Part shown: piece after piece, positions 26,959 to 36,210 of the stretch | How the letters are laid out: the number at the start of each line of letters is the position of its first letter | How positions within the stretch are numbered: the first letter of the stretch is position 1 | Assembly (NCBI GenBank): GCA_002415135.1 | Contig: DIBY01000021.1 | Coordinates: forward strand, 121,967-185,966 | Reading direction: 5' to 3' | From: Flavobacteriales bacterium UBA5040 | GTDB taxonomy: Bacteria; Bacteroidota; Bacteroidia; Flavobacteriales; Weeksellaceae | Length of the DNA stretch: 64,000 bases | The notes under the pieces: generated by a model | The model's database searches: none | What the model was told of the DNA's origin: nothing | Seen by the model: the letters and a program-made list of their open reading frames with translations, nothing else | Translations under genes and position numbers: made by a program

Positions 26959-28470
26959 TTATCTGCGTATAAAATTGGTCAAAAATATCCTTTCGCTTTT
27001 GCTCATTCCGATAAAAAATATCAAAAATAAATTGATCATGACGCTTAATCCTGCTTTGTATAAAAAACTAATTGACTGGTTTTGAATAACTAAAGTGTAA
27101 TTAATTAATGCATAATAAATTGCTATAAATACAAATGTAACAGCTGCAATGGGAAGTAAAACGTCTTTTAGAAATACAGAGACATTTAAGTTTATTAATT
27201 TCCGCAAAAAAAGTACGCGAAGAAATAAGGAAATTAAATTGATTGCAATAATAACATAGAAAACTAAATTAGGATCATTATAAATTTTCAATAACAGGTA
27301 GGATAAAGGAACACATAGTAAAATAAAAGATCCAATGGTAATCTGATACCACTTGATATTTCCGGAAGCTTGTGCACCAATCATTAGTGGTCCTGAAATT
27401 GAATCTATTAATACATTTACTAAACTTAATACCACAAACATTGAGGTGTAGATTGGTGGGTTTTTCAACCAGATCTTAAGAACAAAATCAACGTTGAATA
27501 TAATGGGACACGCAATGATGAACATAATAAAATACGACAGTTTCGCACTTTGACAGATCAATTTTATGGATTCTTTTATTTCGCCTGCGGCATATCTTTT
27601 TACTATTTGCGGATTCACAGCCATCTGAAAGTTAGAAACAAAAGTATTTACCACGCCCTGAACCTGCATCGCAATACCGTATGAAGCATTGAGCAAGGTG
27701 CCAAAAAACAAATTTAATAAAATATTGATTCCCTGTGATCTGCCAATAGCTGCAACATTACCGAAAAGACTCCAGCCTGAATACGATAAAAGCGTTTTAG
27801 TGTAAGATTTATCATAGTAAAATTCGTACTTACTTTCTTCAAAGTGTTTTTTACAATAGGTTTTCTCAAAAAAGCGTACAAAGAAAGCAATCCCAAATAA
27901 AAGAGCAGAGTAAAGGATTAATTTGTCAAAATCTACTATTACCAGTAAGTAGACTATAATTAATTTAAAAACGACCTCAAAGATACTTATGTAAGCATAA
28001 ATGTTCATTCTTTCTCTGGCGATGATCAAAGCATTATAGGGAACTTGAATAATTCCAAATAAAAAGGTAAAAACAGAGAATTGATATACCCAGTTTACTG
28101 CAATCATTCGTTCTGCAGGAAGATTTAGTTTATAATTAACGAACCATAATCCTACAGATTCTGCAAGTATCAATACAATTATTGCTATTAAAAAATGTAT
28201 GTTTAATGTCGTATTAAAAGTTTTCTTTAATTGGAAATAATCTTTAGAACCGATGTCAAACGAGAGAAATCGTTGCGTCGCAGAAGACATCGCACTGTTA
28301 AAGAAACTAAAAATGACAACTATTCCACCGACAACATTATAAACTCCATAATCTTCTATGCCTAAAGTATTAAGAACAATTCTGGAAGTATACAATCCTA
28401 CTGCCATTGTAAGGAACATTCTAAAATACAAAAAGATTGTATTTTTAGCAATTTTATTGTTCTCTGACAC
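26959..28470 (-). CDS. wzx: Capsule repeat-unit flippase (Wzx)
   Basis: This 503-residue protein of the MOP/polysaccharide synthase family has 12-14 membrane segments. Its opening KIAKNTIFLYFRMFLTMAVGLYTSRIVLNTLGIEDYGVYNVVGGIVVIFSFFNSAMSSATQRFL is typical of Wzx. It should flip the undecaprenyl-linked repeat unit to the periplasmic face for Wzy. The start codon is GTG at 28470, and its first base overlaps the stop of the cytidylyltransferase gene (TAGTG), suggesting translational coupling. It is distinct from the flippase at 0.9-2.4 kb. Confidence 0.87.
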   Translation of the reverse strand: MSENNKIAKNTIFLYFRMFLTMAVGLYTSRIVLNTLGIEDYGVYNVVGGIVVIFSFFNSAMSSATQRFLSFDIGSKDYFQLKKTFNTTLNIHFLIAIIVLILAESVGLWFVNYKLNLPAERMIAVNWVYQFSVFTFLFGIIQVPYNALIIARERMNIYAYISIFEVVFKLIIVYLLVIVDFDKLILYSALLFGIAFFVRFFEKTYCKKHFEESKYEFYYDKSYTKTLLSYSGWSLFGNVAAIGRSQGINILLNLFFGTLLNASYGIAMQVQGVVNTFVSNFQMAVNPQIVKRYAAGEIKESIKLICQSAKLSYFIMFIIACPIIFNVDFVLKIWLKNPPIYTSMFVVLSLVNVLIDSISGPLMIGAQASGNIKWYQITIGSFILLCVPLSYLLLKIYNDPNLVFYVIIAINLISLFLRVLFLRKLINLNVSVFLKDVLLPIAAVTFVFIAIYYALINYTLVIQNQSISFLYKAGLSVMINLFLIFFIGMSKSERIFLTNFIRR

Positions 28471-28889
28471 TACTTACTGTTTTCCATTAATACAACTTGC
28501 CTTCTTAGATCACTACTTGAAAAACGATGATCACGTTGGTTAAAAACCAATATAATTCCGTTTTCTTCACAATAATCTCTACCCGTAAATTTTTTATCTT
28601 TGTACTCATCACCAATAAAGCGGATATCAATCTTAAATGAATGTAAAATATCTTCAAGATCTAGCTCAGTTGCATACGGTATTATCTCATCTACAAATTT
28701 GCATCCTTTTAACTGAATGTATCTTTCTACAACGGTTTGGACAGGCTTGTTTTTTTCCGGTCTATCTACTGTAGGGTCAGTCTGTAAACCTACGATAAGA
28801 TAATCACAGTTTCTCCGTGCTTCTTCAAGCATTTTAACATGTCCAGCATGAAATAAATCAAAAGCACTAAATGTTATACCTATTTTCAT
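28470..28889 (-). CDS. Cytidylyltransferase (TagD-like, glycerol-3-phosphate cytidylyltransferase family)
   Basis: This 139-residue nucleotidyltransferase has the HxGH signature in TFSAFDLFHAGHVKMLEEAR, GLQTDPTVDRPEKNKPVQTVVERYIQLKGCKFVDEIIPY, and a C-terminal RFSSSDLRRQVV in the place of the RTxGISTT motif. The length and motifs match the TagD group, which makes CDP-glycerol from CTP and glycerol 3-phosphate; related enzymes activate other phosphorylated alcohols. No CDP-glycerol phosphotransferase is seen in the locus, so how the product would be used is unclear. It lies 10 bp from the dehydrogenase gene and overlaps wzx by one base. Confidence 0.8.
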   Translation of the reverse strand: MKIGITFSAFDLFHAGHVKMLEEARRNCDYLIVGLQTDPTVDRPEKNKPVQTVVERYIQLKGCKFVDEIIPYATELDLEDILHSFKIDIRFIGDEYKDKKFTGRDYCEENGIILVFNQRDHRFSSSDLRRQVVLMENSK

Positions 28890-28899
28890 AATTAATATT

Positions 28900-30183
28900 T
28901 TATAATCTCCCGTCGATACTTGATACTAAAACTCCTTTCACGTCATAAATGACAGCTTTGTCTTTTTTTAACGTATCTAAATCAAGCCCTACAAATTCTT
29001 GATGAGCCACGCCTAAAATAATGGCGTCAAATTTATCATTTGGGATTTCTGATGTGCTTTGAATACCGTATTCTTTTTGTACTTCAGCAACATTTGCCCA
29101 GGGATCATAAATGGTCACTTGCGTTCCATAATCTTCCAAAGCCGCGATAACATCTACAATTTTGGTATTTCGAACATCGGGACAGTTTTGTTTAAAAGTA
29201 ATACCGAGCATTAAAATCTTCGCATTATTAACGGCAATGTCTTTTTTAATCATTGTTTTGATCACCTGTGAAGCCACATATTGTCCCATGGAATCATTCA
29301 GTCTTCGTCCAGCTAAAATAATTTCAGGATGATACCCGTATTCCTGGGCTTTCTGGGCTAAGTAATAAGGATCAACGCCAATACAGTGTCCTCCAACTAA
29401 GCCGGGTTTGAAAGGAAGAAAATTCCATTTGGTTCCCGCAGCTTCCAGAACATCATGCGTGTTAATGTCCATCAAATTAAAGATTTTTGCCAATTCATTG
29501 ACAAAAGCAATGTTGATATCCCGCTGAGAGTTTTCAATTACCTTTGCAGCTTCCGCCACTTTAATGGTTGGTGCGAGATGAGTACCGGCAGTAATCACCG
29601 CTTTGTAAATTTCATTAACAACTTGACCTATTTCTGGAGTGGAGCCTGACGTCACTTTTACGATCTTTTCGACGGTATGTTCCTTATCACCCGGATTAAT
29701 TCTTTCAGGAGAATATCCAGCAAAGAAATCAACATTAAACTTTAAACCTGAAATTTGTTCTACGACCGGGATACAATCTTCTTCCGTACAGCCAGGATAA
29801 ACTGTCGATTCATAAATAATGATATCGCCCTTTTTTAAAACTTTTCCAACTGTTTCACTCGCTTTAATTAACGGCGTCAAAACAGGTCGGTTATTTTTAT
29901 CAACTGGTGTAGGCACCGTAATGATATAAATATTGGAATCTTCGATATCTTTTAAATCAAATGAACAATAAAGTCCTTTTTTGTGAAAAGAAGGATTGTT
30001 TTCCACCAAGGCAGATTTTAAAAGTTCATCGGAAATTTCTAAAGTGTCATCATGTCCTTTCTCTAATTCCTGAACTCTCGCTTGATTAATATCAAATCCA
30101 ACTACGGGAAATTGGGTAGCAAAAAGTCTCGCTAAAGGCAATCCCACGTAACCAAGACCGATAACTGTTATTTTATGTTGCAT
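28900..30183 (-). CDS. tviB: UDP-HexNAc 6-dehydrogenase (TviB/WbpO-like)
   Basis: This is a nucleotide-sugar dehydrogenase with all expected domains. They are the NAD-binding GLGYVGLPLARLFA near residue 9, the substrate segment FAGYSPERINPGDKEH near 155, and the catalytic Cys267 in PGLVGGHCIGVDPYYLA. ITFKQNCPDVRNTKIVD follows in the C-terminal domain. It oxidises C6 of UDP-GlcNAc or UDP-GalNAc to the uronic acid. The adjacent epimerase is TviC-like, so the pair likely yields UDP-GalNAcA, as in Vi antigen synthesis. I chose the ATG at 30183 (427 residues) over an adjacent TTG. It follows the epimerase gene by 4 bp. Confidence 0.92.
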   Translation of the reverse strand: MQHKITVIGLGYVGLPLARLFATQFPVVGFDINQARVQELEKGHDDTLEISDELLKSALVENNPSFHKKGLYCSFDLKDIEDSNIYIITVPTPVDKNNRPVLTPLIKASETVGKVLKKGDIIIYESTVYPGCTEEDCIPVVEQISGLKFNVDFFAGYSPERINPGDKEHTVEKIVKVTSGSTPEIGQVVNEIYKAVITAGTHLAPTIKVAEAAKVIENSQRDINIAFVNELAKIFNLMDINTHDVLEAAGTKWNFLPFKPGLVGGHCIGVDPYYLAQKAQEYGYHPEIILAGRRLNDSMGQYVASQVIKTMIKKDIAVNNAKILMLGITFKQNCPDVRNTKIVDVIAALEDYGTQVTIYDPWANVAEVQKEYGIQSTSEIPNDKFDAIILGVAHQEFVGLDLDTLKKDKAVIYDVKGVLVSSIDGRL

Positions 30184-30187
30184 CAAA

Positions 30188-31180
30188 TTATTTTAAATTA
30201 TTCCAATACCAGGTTACCGCTTCTTTCAAACCGTCCTTCATGGAGAACTGCGGATGATAATCAAGTAAGTTTTTTGCTTTGTCAATGCTGGCTAAAGAGT
30301 GGGGAACATCGCCTTTACGATAATCACCATATTTGACTTCTACATGTGCGATCTTTGGATCAAATTCCGCTAAATATTCTTTTAGATATTTCACTAAATC
30401 GTTCAGCGTAGTTCGTTCGCCAAACGCGGTATTATAAACCTGGTTCAGAGCTTCTGTGTTAACTGAGGTTATGGCCAAAAGATTCATTAAGACGACATTG
30501 TCGATATAGGTGAAATCCCGGGAATATTCTCCACCGCCATTAATGGTAGGGGATTCGTGTGCCATGAATTGCATTACGAATTTTGGAATCACCGCTGCAT
30601 AGGCTCCGTTTGGGTCTTGACGACGACCAAAAACATTGAAATATCTTAAACCAATCGTATCAAAATCATAGGTTCTTTTAAATACATCAGCATATAATTC
30701 ATCCACATATTTGGTAATCGCGTAAGGAGACAAAGGTTTTCCGATGACGTTTTCTACTTTCGGTAAAGCTTCCGAATCACCATAGGTAGAAGAGCTGGCT
30801 GCGTAAACAAATCTTTGAACACCAGCATCTTTGGCAGCGACTAACATTTTTAAAAACCCCCCAACATTGACCTCATTACTTGTGATCGGATCATTGATCG
30901 ACCTAGGTACAGATCCTAAAGCAGCCTGGTGTAGTACAAAATTTTGGTTTTCGCAAGCCTTTTTACAGGTTTGCAAATCTCGGATATCTCCTTCGATCAA
31001 AGTGAAATGACGATTTTCAAGAAATGGCGCTATATTTTCCTTTTTCCCCGTCGCAAAATTATCAAGACAGGTAACAATTGCTCCATTTTGCAGTAAAGCG
31101 TCGCAAAGATTAGATCCAATAAACCCCGCTCCTCCAGTGACCAATACTTTTTTATCTTTTAATTTTTTAAAATCTACCAT
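30188..31180 (-). CDS. tviC: UDP-GlcNAc(A) 4-epimerase (TviC/WbpP-like)
   Basis: This 330-residue extended SDR has VTGGAGFIGSNLCDAL at residues 15-30, LHQAALGSVPRSINDP near 85, and the active-site region AASSSTYGDSEALPKVE. That carries the Tyr-x-x-x-Lys in PYAITKYVDELYA. The AALGSVPRS element and FNVFGRRQDPNGAYAAVIPKF are characteristic of the TviC/WbpP branch of 4-epimerases that accept N-acetylated and uronic substrates. With the neighbouring dehydrogenase it converts UDP-GlcNAc to UDP-GalNAcA. It follows wzc by 73 bp and starts the sugar-synthesis part of the operon. Confidence 0.92.
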   Translation of the reverse strand: MVDFKKLKDKKVLVTGGAGFIGSNLCDALLQNGAIVTCLDNFATGKKENIAPFLENRHFTLIEGDIRDLQTCKKACENQNFVLHQAALGSVPRSINDPITSNEVNVGGFLKMLVAAKDAGVQRFVYAASSSTYGDSEALPKVENVIGKPLSPYAITKYVDELYADVFKRTYDFDTIGLRYFNVFGRRQDPNGAYAAVIPKFVMQFMAHESPTINGGGEYSRDFTYIDNVVLMNLLAITSVNTEALNQVYNTAFGERTTLNDLVKYLKEYLAEFDPKIAHVEVKYGDYRKGDVPHSLASIDKAKNLLDYHPQFSMKDGLKEAVTWYWNNLK

Positions 31181-31253
31181 TCGATCTGTATTATCTTGTA
31201 ATTTATATTTGTTTTTTTAAGGTCTATTAACAAAGGAAGAGTCAAAACCTCGA

Positions 31254-33599
31254 TTAGAATTTTTCTTTTAATCGTTGCCAAAATGTTTTGCTTTCATCAG
31301 AATAATACCCATAGCCATATTTACCGCCGTAACCATATCGAAGTTCCTCTTTATCAATATCGTTAAGAACGATACCGATTTTTTTCACATTTTCATCGGC
31401 TTCAACCACCTTAATATAATTCAAGAGTTGTTTCTCCGTGTATTTGGCTCTGGTCACATAAACCAAAACATCGGCAAGAGCCAGGATGTGAAAAGAATCA
31501 CTGACCATCATCATGGGTGCGGAGTCAATTAAAACATAATCGTAACGCTTTACCAAATCATCGATCAGTACTTTTAGACGTTGATCTTCCAGGAGATCAG
31601 TAGGATTGGGTGGAATGCTACCTGAATCAATAATATCTAAATTAGCGTTAAGTCCGGATGGATTAATAATGGCTTCCACTTCCGTAGTATCATCGGCTAA
31701 ATAATTAGAAAGTCCTAATACCCCCAAAGGTATATATCTTTTCAGTTGAGGATTTCGAAGATCTGCCCCGATGATCACCACTTTTTTGTTCGAACTTAAG
31801 CTTAAGGCAGAATTCATGGAAACGGTCGTTTTTCCTTCTCCTTTCACCGAAGATGTAAATAGAATAACGGGCGCACGGCCTTGGATCTTGGTGAGCATGA
31901 ATTTCAAATTGGTGGTCAAAATTCTGAAGGCTTCGGCATAGATCGAGAGATCATTTTTCATGACCATATCTCCCGTTTCTTTATCAGCCGTAGGAATCTC
32001 AGCAAGTAAGGGGATATTAGGTATAACTCGTAATATATCGCCCTTGTTTCTAACTTTTGAATCAAAAAAGAAATAAACATATAATAATAAAAAAGGAAGG
32101 GCCAACCCGAGGACTAAAGCAATCAAATAAATTTTGGATTGTTGTGGAGACACAGGATTTGCATTGGTATAAGCTGGATTGACCACTCTTGCTTTAGGCG
32201 TTGTAACGGCTAAGGAGATCGACGTTTCTTCTCGTTTTTGCAACAGGAATAAATAAAGCGCTTCTTTAATATTTTGTTGGCGGTCAATATTTCTAAATAT
32301 TTTTTCCTGACCCGGAAATTGAGCAACAGCAGCTTTGTTTTCGTTCACTTTTTGTTGTAACGAAGCCATATTCGATTGCAAAGACATCCGTGATTTCTGC
32401 AGGTTTTCTTTAATAAGAGATCTCATCGAAGAAATATCACGATTGAACTGAATAACCGCTGGATTAGAACTGGTCGCCTGTCTTAAGGTTTTATTACGCG
32501 TTAAGACCAATTGGTTGTATTCATTGATGACATTATCTAAACCCGACGGCATACCCAAATTACTGGGCAAGAGTTGTTCATTATTAGCAGAATTAGCATA
32601 GGATAGAACAGAGTTGACCATTTCGAGCTTAGTACCAACGTCCATTATTTTTTTAGTCGCTTCGTTCGCATTCTCAACAGAGAGTTGAGCTTGAGTCACC
32701 AAATCGGTGATTTGATTGTTTCGCTTAAAGGTCGCTTTCTGGTCCTCAATATTGCCCAGTTCTTTGGTGATCAAATCTAATCGTCCATCGATAAACATTG
32801 CCGTATTCTGAGATTCTAAATTTTTATTGTCAGTCGCATCTTTGTTGTACTGCCTAATTAACTCATTGAGAATGTTTTCTGATTTTTGAGGTATTGACCC
32901 AATCCGAGTCAGGCCAATGATGTTGGATTTATTCTTGGAGTCCTGTTCACCAACAATACTTTTTTCTAAATCATTAACTACTCGCTGAGGATCAACAATT
33001 GATAAATTCAAAGGTTGCGTGAATTTAACTAACGGTTGGCGATATATCGTAAAAGCTGCAAAGGGAATGCTGATTTTTTGTCCGTATCGATAAGTTTTTT
33101 CTGCTTCTCCTTCCTGTTTTAATTTAAACTGTGAACCATCAACCTGTAAAAAAGAGTACGATTGAGATCTGAATTTCTTTGGATCAGAAATTTCTAATGT
33201 ACCAAATATTGGAGTTTCTTCGTAAATGTTCGTAGTGACTAGTCGTCCTTCCGACGACACCTGAACATCTAAATTCAATTTTTTAACCAGATCATACAGA
33301 AGTGGTTTCGATTTCATAATCGCAATCTCATCCTGTAAGTTGTTTCCACCAAAACCGCCGCCAAGCGAAACGTTGGCAAAATCTTCCATGCTGATACTAC
33401 TTTTCTTATTTTCAGAAGTTGAAACCAAAATGGAGGCAGTGCTTAAATACTGCTTGGGCGTATAACGAAGATAAAGCCAGGCAAAAATCAAGGCAATAAG
33501 CAGAGAAAGCAAAAACCAAGGCCATTTTTTTAAGTATTTGTTCAGTTCCGCCTGTAAATCAAAGGAGGATTGACCTTCCTGTTCGGTGAATTCGTCCAT
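31254..33599 (-). CDS. wzc: Polysaccharide co-polymerase with BY-kinase domain (Wzc)
   Basis: This 781-residue inner-membrane protein has an N-terminal Wzz domain flanked by two membrane helices (WPWFLLSLLIALIFAWLYL near 30, and KIYLIALVLGLALPFLLLYVYFFF near 490), a coiled-coil periplasmic part, and a cytoplasmic bacterial tyrosine kinase domain. The kinase shows Walker A SSVKGEGKTTVS near 585, Walker A-prime IIGADLRNP, and Walker B YVLIDSAP. It ends in a tyrosine-rich cluster (RYGYGGKYGYGYYSD) for autophosphorylation. It controls chain length and couples synthesis to export with Wza. Adjacent wza confirms the role. No cognate phosphatase (Wzb or PHP type) is seen in the window. Confidence 0.93.
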   Translation of the reverse strand: MDEFTEQEGQSSFDLQAELNKYLKKWPWFLLSLLIALIFAWLYLRYTPKQYLSTASILVSTSENKKSSISMEDFANVSLGGGFGGNNLQDEIAIMKSKPLLYDLVKKLNLDVQVSSEGRLVTTNIYEETPIFGTLEISDPKKFRSQSYSFLQVDGSQFKLKQEGEAEKTYRYGQKISIPFAAFTIYRQPLVKFTQPLNLSIVDPQRVVNDLEKSIVGEQDSKNKSNIIGLTRIGSIPQKSENILNELIRQYNKDATDNKNLESQNTAMFIDGRLDLITKELGNIEDQKATFKRNNQITDLVTQAQLSVENANEATKKIMDVGTKLEMVNSVLSYANSANNEQLLPSNLGMPSGLDNVINEYNQLVLTRNKTLRQATSSNPAVIQFNRDISSMRSLIKENLQKSRMSLQSNMASLQQKVNENKAAVAQFPGQEKIFRNIDRQQNIKEALYLFLLQKREETSISLAVTTPKARVVNPAYTNANPVSPQQSKIYLIALVLGLALPFLLLYVYFFFDSKVRNKGDILRVIPNIPLLAEIPTADKETGDMVMKNDLSIYAEAFRILTTNLKFMLTKIQGRAPVILFTSSVKGEGKTTVSMNSALSLSSNKKVVIIGADLRNPQLKRYIPLGVLGLSNYLADDTTEVEAIINPSGLNANLDIIDSGSIPPNPTDLLEDQRLKVLIDDLVKRYDYVLIDSAPMMMVSDSFHILALADVLVYVTRAKYTEKQLLNYIKVVEADENVKKIGIVLNDIDKEELRYGYGGKYGYGYYSDESKTFWQRLKEKF

Positions 33600-33601
33600 A
33601 T

Positions 33602-34399
33602 TTATTTTAAAGTACTAATAAGGATTGAAGTAATGGCAACTGCACTTCCGATGATCGAAAAGATCAGAGTACGGTTAGGATTGGTGCCTGCGATAATTTT
33701 TTTATTTGCGTCAGGTTCTATATACAGCACATCATTTTGCTGCATATAGTAATAAGGAGAAGAAGTAATGTTTTTTTCCGTGAAATCAATGACATAGGTT
33801 TGGTCGCTTCCATTTTCGTGGCGCACTAATTTTACTTTGGTACGATCTCCATTGTCGGTCATGTCTCCGGCCATTCCTAAAGCCTGTAAAAGAGTCACTT
33901 TATCGGAAGCACTTGTATACTGTCCTGGTTTTTTTACTTCACCTAAAACAGTAATGTTAAAGTTTAATTGACGAATTGAGACCAAAGGATCAGTTAGGTA
34001 TTCCAGTAATCGAATTTCAAGGTTTTCTCGTAGCTGAGACATGGTCATATTTTGCACCAGTATTTTTCCTAAAACAGGGAATATAATGTAACCATCGTTA
34101 TCAACCAAATATCCTTGTGGAATAGTTTGCGCACTTTGACTCTGCGCATCGTTTGTATTACCTGCCTGATTCATGGAATGAAGATTAAAAGGCCTTACCG
34201 CGTTATCATCAAAAGCTGTCACTTTAATATCCAATAAATCGCCAGATTGTAAATGCGTTCCCAGAAAGACTGCCTGTTTTAATTCCTGGTCTACATTTGA
34301 AGTTTGGTTTTCCATGTAAACCATGTTTTCTTTCGGTTTACAAGAAATTGCTCCTATAATGAGCGTTGTTAGAAGAAAAATACTGGTAATCTTTTTCAT
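33602..34399 (-). CDS. wza: Polysaccharide export lipoprotein (Wza)
   Basis: This 265-residue protein has a lipoprotein signal (MKKITSIFLLTTLIIGAISCKP) and a polysaccharide-export (poly_export) domain near residues 45-130 (SGDLLDIKVTAFDD, GYLVDNDGYIIFPVLGKILVQNMTMSQLRENLEIRL). An SLBB domain (NITVLGEVKKPGQY) follows, and a hydrophobic C-terminal helix (LIFSIIGSAVAITSILIS) spans the outer membrane. It forms the export channel. The frame extends upstream to 34420, but I chose the ATG at 34399 because the upstream part overlaps the predicted -7 box. It is the first gene of the capsule operon. Confidence 0.92.
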   Translation of the reverse strand: MKKITSIFLLTTLIIGAISCKPKENMVYMENQTSNVDQELKQAVFLGTHLQSGDLLDIKVTAFDDNAVRPFNLHSMNQAGNTNDAQSQSAQTIPQGYLVDNDGYIIFPVLGKILVQNMTMSQLRENLEIRLLEYLTDPLVSIRQLNFNITVLGEVKKPGQYTSASDKVTLLQALGMAGDMTDNGDRTKVKLVRHENGSDQTYVIDFTEKNITSSPYYYMQQNDVLYIEPDANKKIIAGTNPNRTLIFSIIGSAVAITSILISTLK

Positions 34400-34417
34400 A
34401 ATGATTGTAAGAATTTG

Positions 34418-34425
34418 CAAAGATA
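34418..34425 (-). promoter_or_regulatory. Predicted -7 box of the capsule operon
   Basis: The minus strand reads TATCTTTG, an exact match to TAnnTTTG, 19 bases upstream of the wza ATG. A TTTG element on the minus strand at 34454-34457 is too far away (28 bp) to be a convincing -33 box. The downstream genes are closely spaced through to 28.5 kb and beyond, so this may drive most of the locus. Confidence 0.5.
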
Positions 34426-34641
34426 AGAAAAATAAATATCTTCATATGGTTAGCAAATAAGAATTATCCCCATCTTTGGACGGTTTGGTTAAAATACCTC
34501 GCTAAACAATTAATAATTCTGATGATTGTATGAATATCTGGAATCATTGCTAAAAATAATTCATTTTTATAATAATAATGATGTTAACAGGATTTAATAT
34601 AGACTTGGTCTGTAAAGTATTCATTATTTGGTGAAGAATAT

Positions 34642-36210
34642 TTAGCTGCTCTCGAACAGGAGTTCAGTTTCTTTCATGAGTTGTAATAATAGCTCTTCGA
34701 TTACCAACAGTTGTTCCTCCGAACTATAGGTGATATGATCGTTAAATCTTAAATAGTGATCGAGGTTGAGAAAAAACCGATCTTTTGATACCTTATTAAA
34801 GAGATATTCTAGCTTTTCTAGCTCCGGTTGAGCATAAATGCAAAGTCTCCAGAGAGTTTCAGGCGCAAGATAGTTCGGCATATAAACCAGGAAGCGATAA
34901 ATATAGACGCGCAGAATTCTGCAAAAAGCTGTTGCGAAAATAGCGTAATATCCTTCATAATTATCTGCACTGTGGTTCTTTCTTAATGTAATAAACTGTT
35001 CGGCGCTGAGTGTCGCGGCTCGGTAGTACAGATCCAAGTCAGGATAGTAGGGAGTGTAGGGTTTTTCCAAATGGATTGCAGGATGATAAGGTCTGGAAAA
35101 ATAAACTCTACGTGCTATCGTCATTATTTTTTCAAAAAAGCCCTGCCATAAGTAAGAATTATCTTGAACCCAACTTCTGCTGTGACCAATTAATACAAGT
35201 AAACATCTGCCTTCGGTTAGGTCTGAAACCGACTGTTGAATACGATTCAGTAATGCAGTCCCTAACTGATTGCCTACCAGCAACAGATAAAATATCGTTT
35301 GCTTATGCCGGATTGTAGTATGATAATGATATATTTCTTCTGGCTTTGACATAGAGATGATGGTTGATAATGCTTCCGAAAGAATGGTATCTAAAGGAGT
35401 TTCGGCCACCACCGAAGAAATCTGGATTTCTTTTTGGTGTTTTAGTCTTGATTTAAACTCTCGTAAACTATCAATGACCAACTCATAAAGTTTTACTTCA
35501 GTTTCAAAAACGGCCGTATAAAGCTCATAATTCAGCATACTTTCATCATCTTCGATTTTTGCTTTCTCCAGTACCTCTAGAAGATAAAAGGTGTTGTTAT
35601 TCTTCTTCACAAAAAATTGCTCTAAAGCAGGAAGGTATGGCATCAAGTCTTCGATACGTTGGTGAAGATTCTGCTTCAGGCTTTTGTTGCCCAAATAGAG
35701 CCTTTCAAGGCAATCAACATCATGTTCGAAAACAGAGATATAGTTTAAAAAAGATCCCATCATCGATTCGTTAGCATGACATTGATGCGCTTGGCAAAGA
35801 AGCAATTGGTGGTCGTGATTAAAACGGTTTTTAAATACTTTAACTTTTTTTCTGCAAGCTTCTTGAATATTGGCAAATTCCCCATGAACATTGCCATAGA
35901 TAAGCTGGAATGACTGGAAATGATAGAGCAAAAAAGGATTTCCCGCCTTTGCCTCGTTTATTAAGCTTGAAAGAGTTTGCACATTGATTAATGTTTCACT
36001 TTGCATAGCGGCGTTTGTACCCCATTTTCTCCCTTTTATTGTTAGTGCCTCTTTAGAGCTTTCAGTACAGATTAAGATTTGCACCACTTTTTCTGGACCA
36101 TCAGAATCTTTATAAAAGATGGCTTCAATCGAAAATTCTGTAACCAGTTGTTTCAGAATTTGCTGCAGGTTGGTGTTTCTTGCAAAACTCGGAATTGTAT
36201 TGGTTTTCAT
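34642..36210 (-). CDS. Unrecognised 522-residue protein upstream of the capsule operon
   Basis: I do not recognise this family. There is no signal peptide or clear membrane segment. It seems to consist of two similar halves. Residues about 10-130 have alternating strands and helices (LVTEFSIEAIFYKD, VVQILICTESS, NPFLLYHFQSFQLIYG), followed by a helical part (140-270). Residues about 275-390 show the same pattern (KPEEIYHYHTTI, IFYLLLVGNQ, RCLLVLIGHSRSW), followed by a helical part (400-522, FCRILRVYIYRFLVYMPNYLAPETLWRLC). This resembles duplicated nucleotidyltransferase-like plus HEPN-like units, but no GSx(10)DxD motif is intact. It lies 221 bp before wza on the same strand and diverges from the XRE gene. 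Codon use looks normal. Confidence 0.7.
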   Translation of the reverse strand: MKTNTIPSFARNTNLQQILKQLVTEFSIEAIFYKDSDGPEKVVQILICTESSKEALTIKGRKWGTNAAMQSETLINVQTLSSLINEAKAGNPFLLYHFQSFQLIYGNVHGEFANIQEACRKKVKVFKNRFNHDHQLLLCQAHQCHANESMMGSFLNYISVFEHDVDCLERLYLGNKSLKQNLHQRIEDLMPYLPALEQFFVKKNNNTFYLLEVLEKAKIEDDESMLNYELYTAVFETEVKLYELVIDSLREFKSRLKHQKEIQISSVVAETPLDTILSEALSTIISMSKPEEIYHYHTTIRHKQTIFYLLLVGNQLGTALLNRIQQSVSDLTEGRCLLVLIGHSRSWVQDNSYLWQGFFEKIMTIARRVYFSRPYHPAIHLEKPYTPYYPDLDLYYRAATLSAEQFITLRKNHSADNYEGYYAIFATAFCRILRVYIYRFLVYMPNYLAPETLWRLCIYAQPELEKLEYLFNKVSKDRFFLNLDHYLRFNDHITYSSEEQLLVIEELLLQLMKETELLFESS

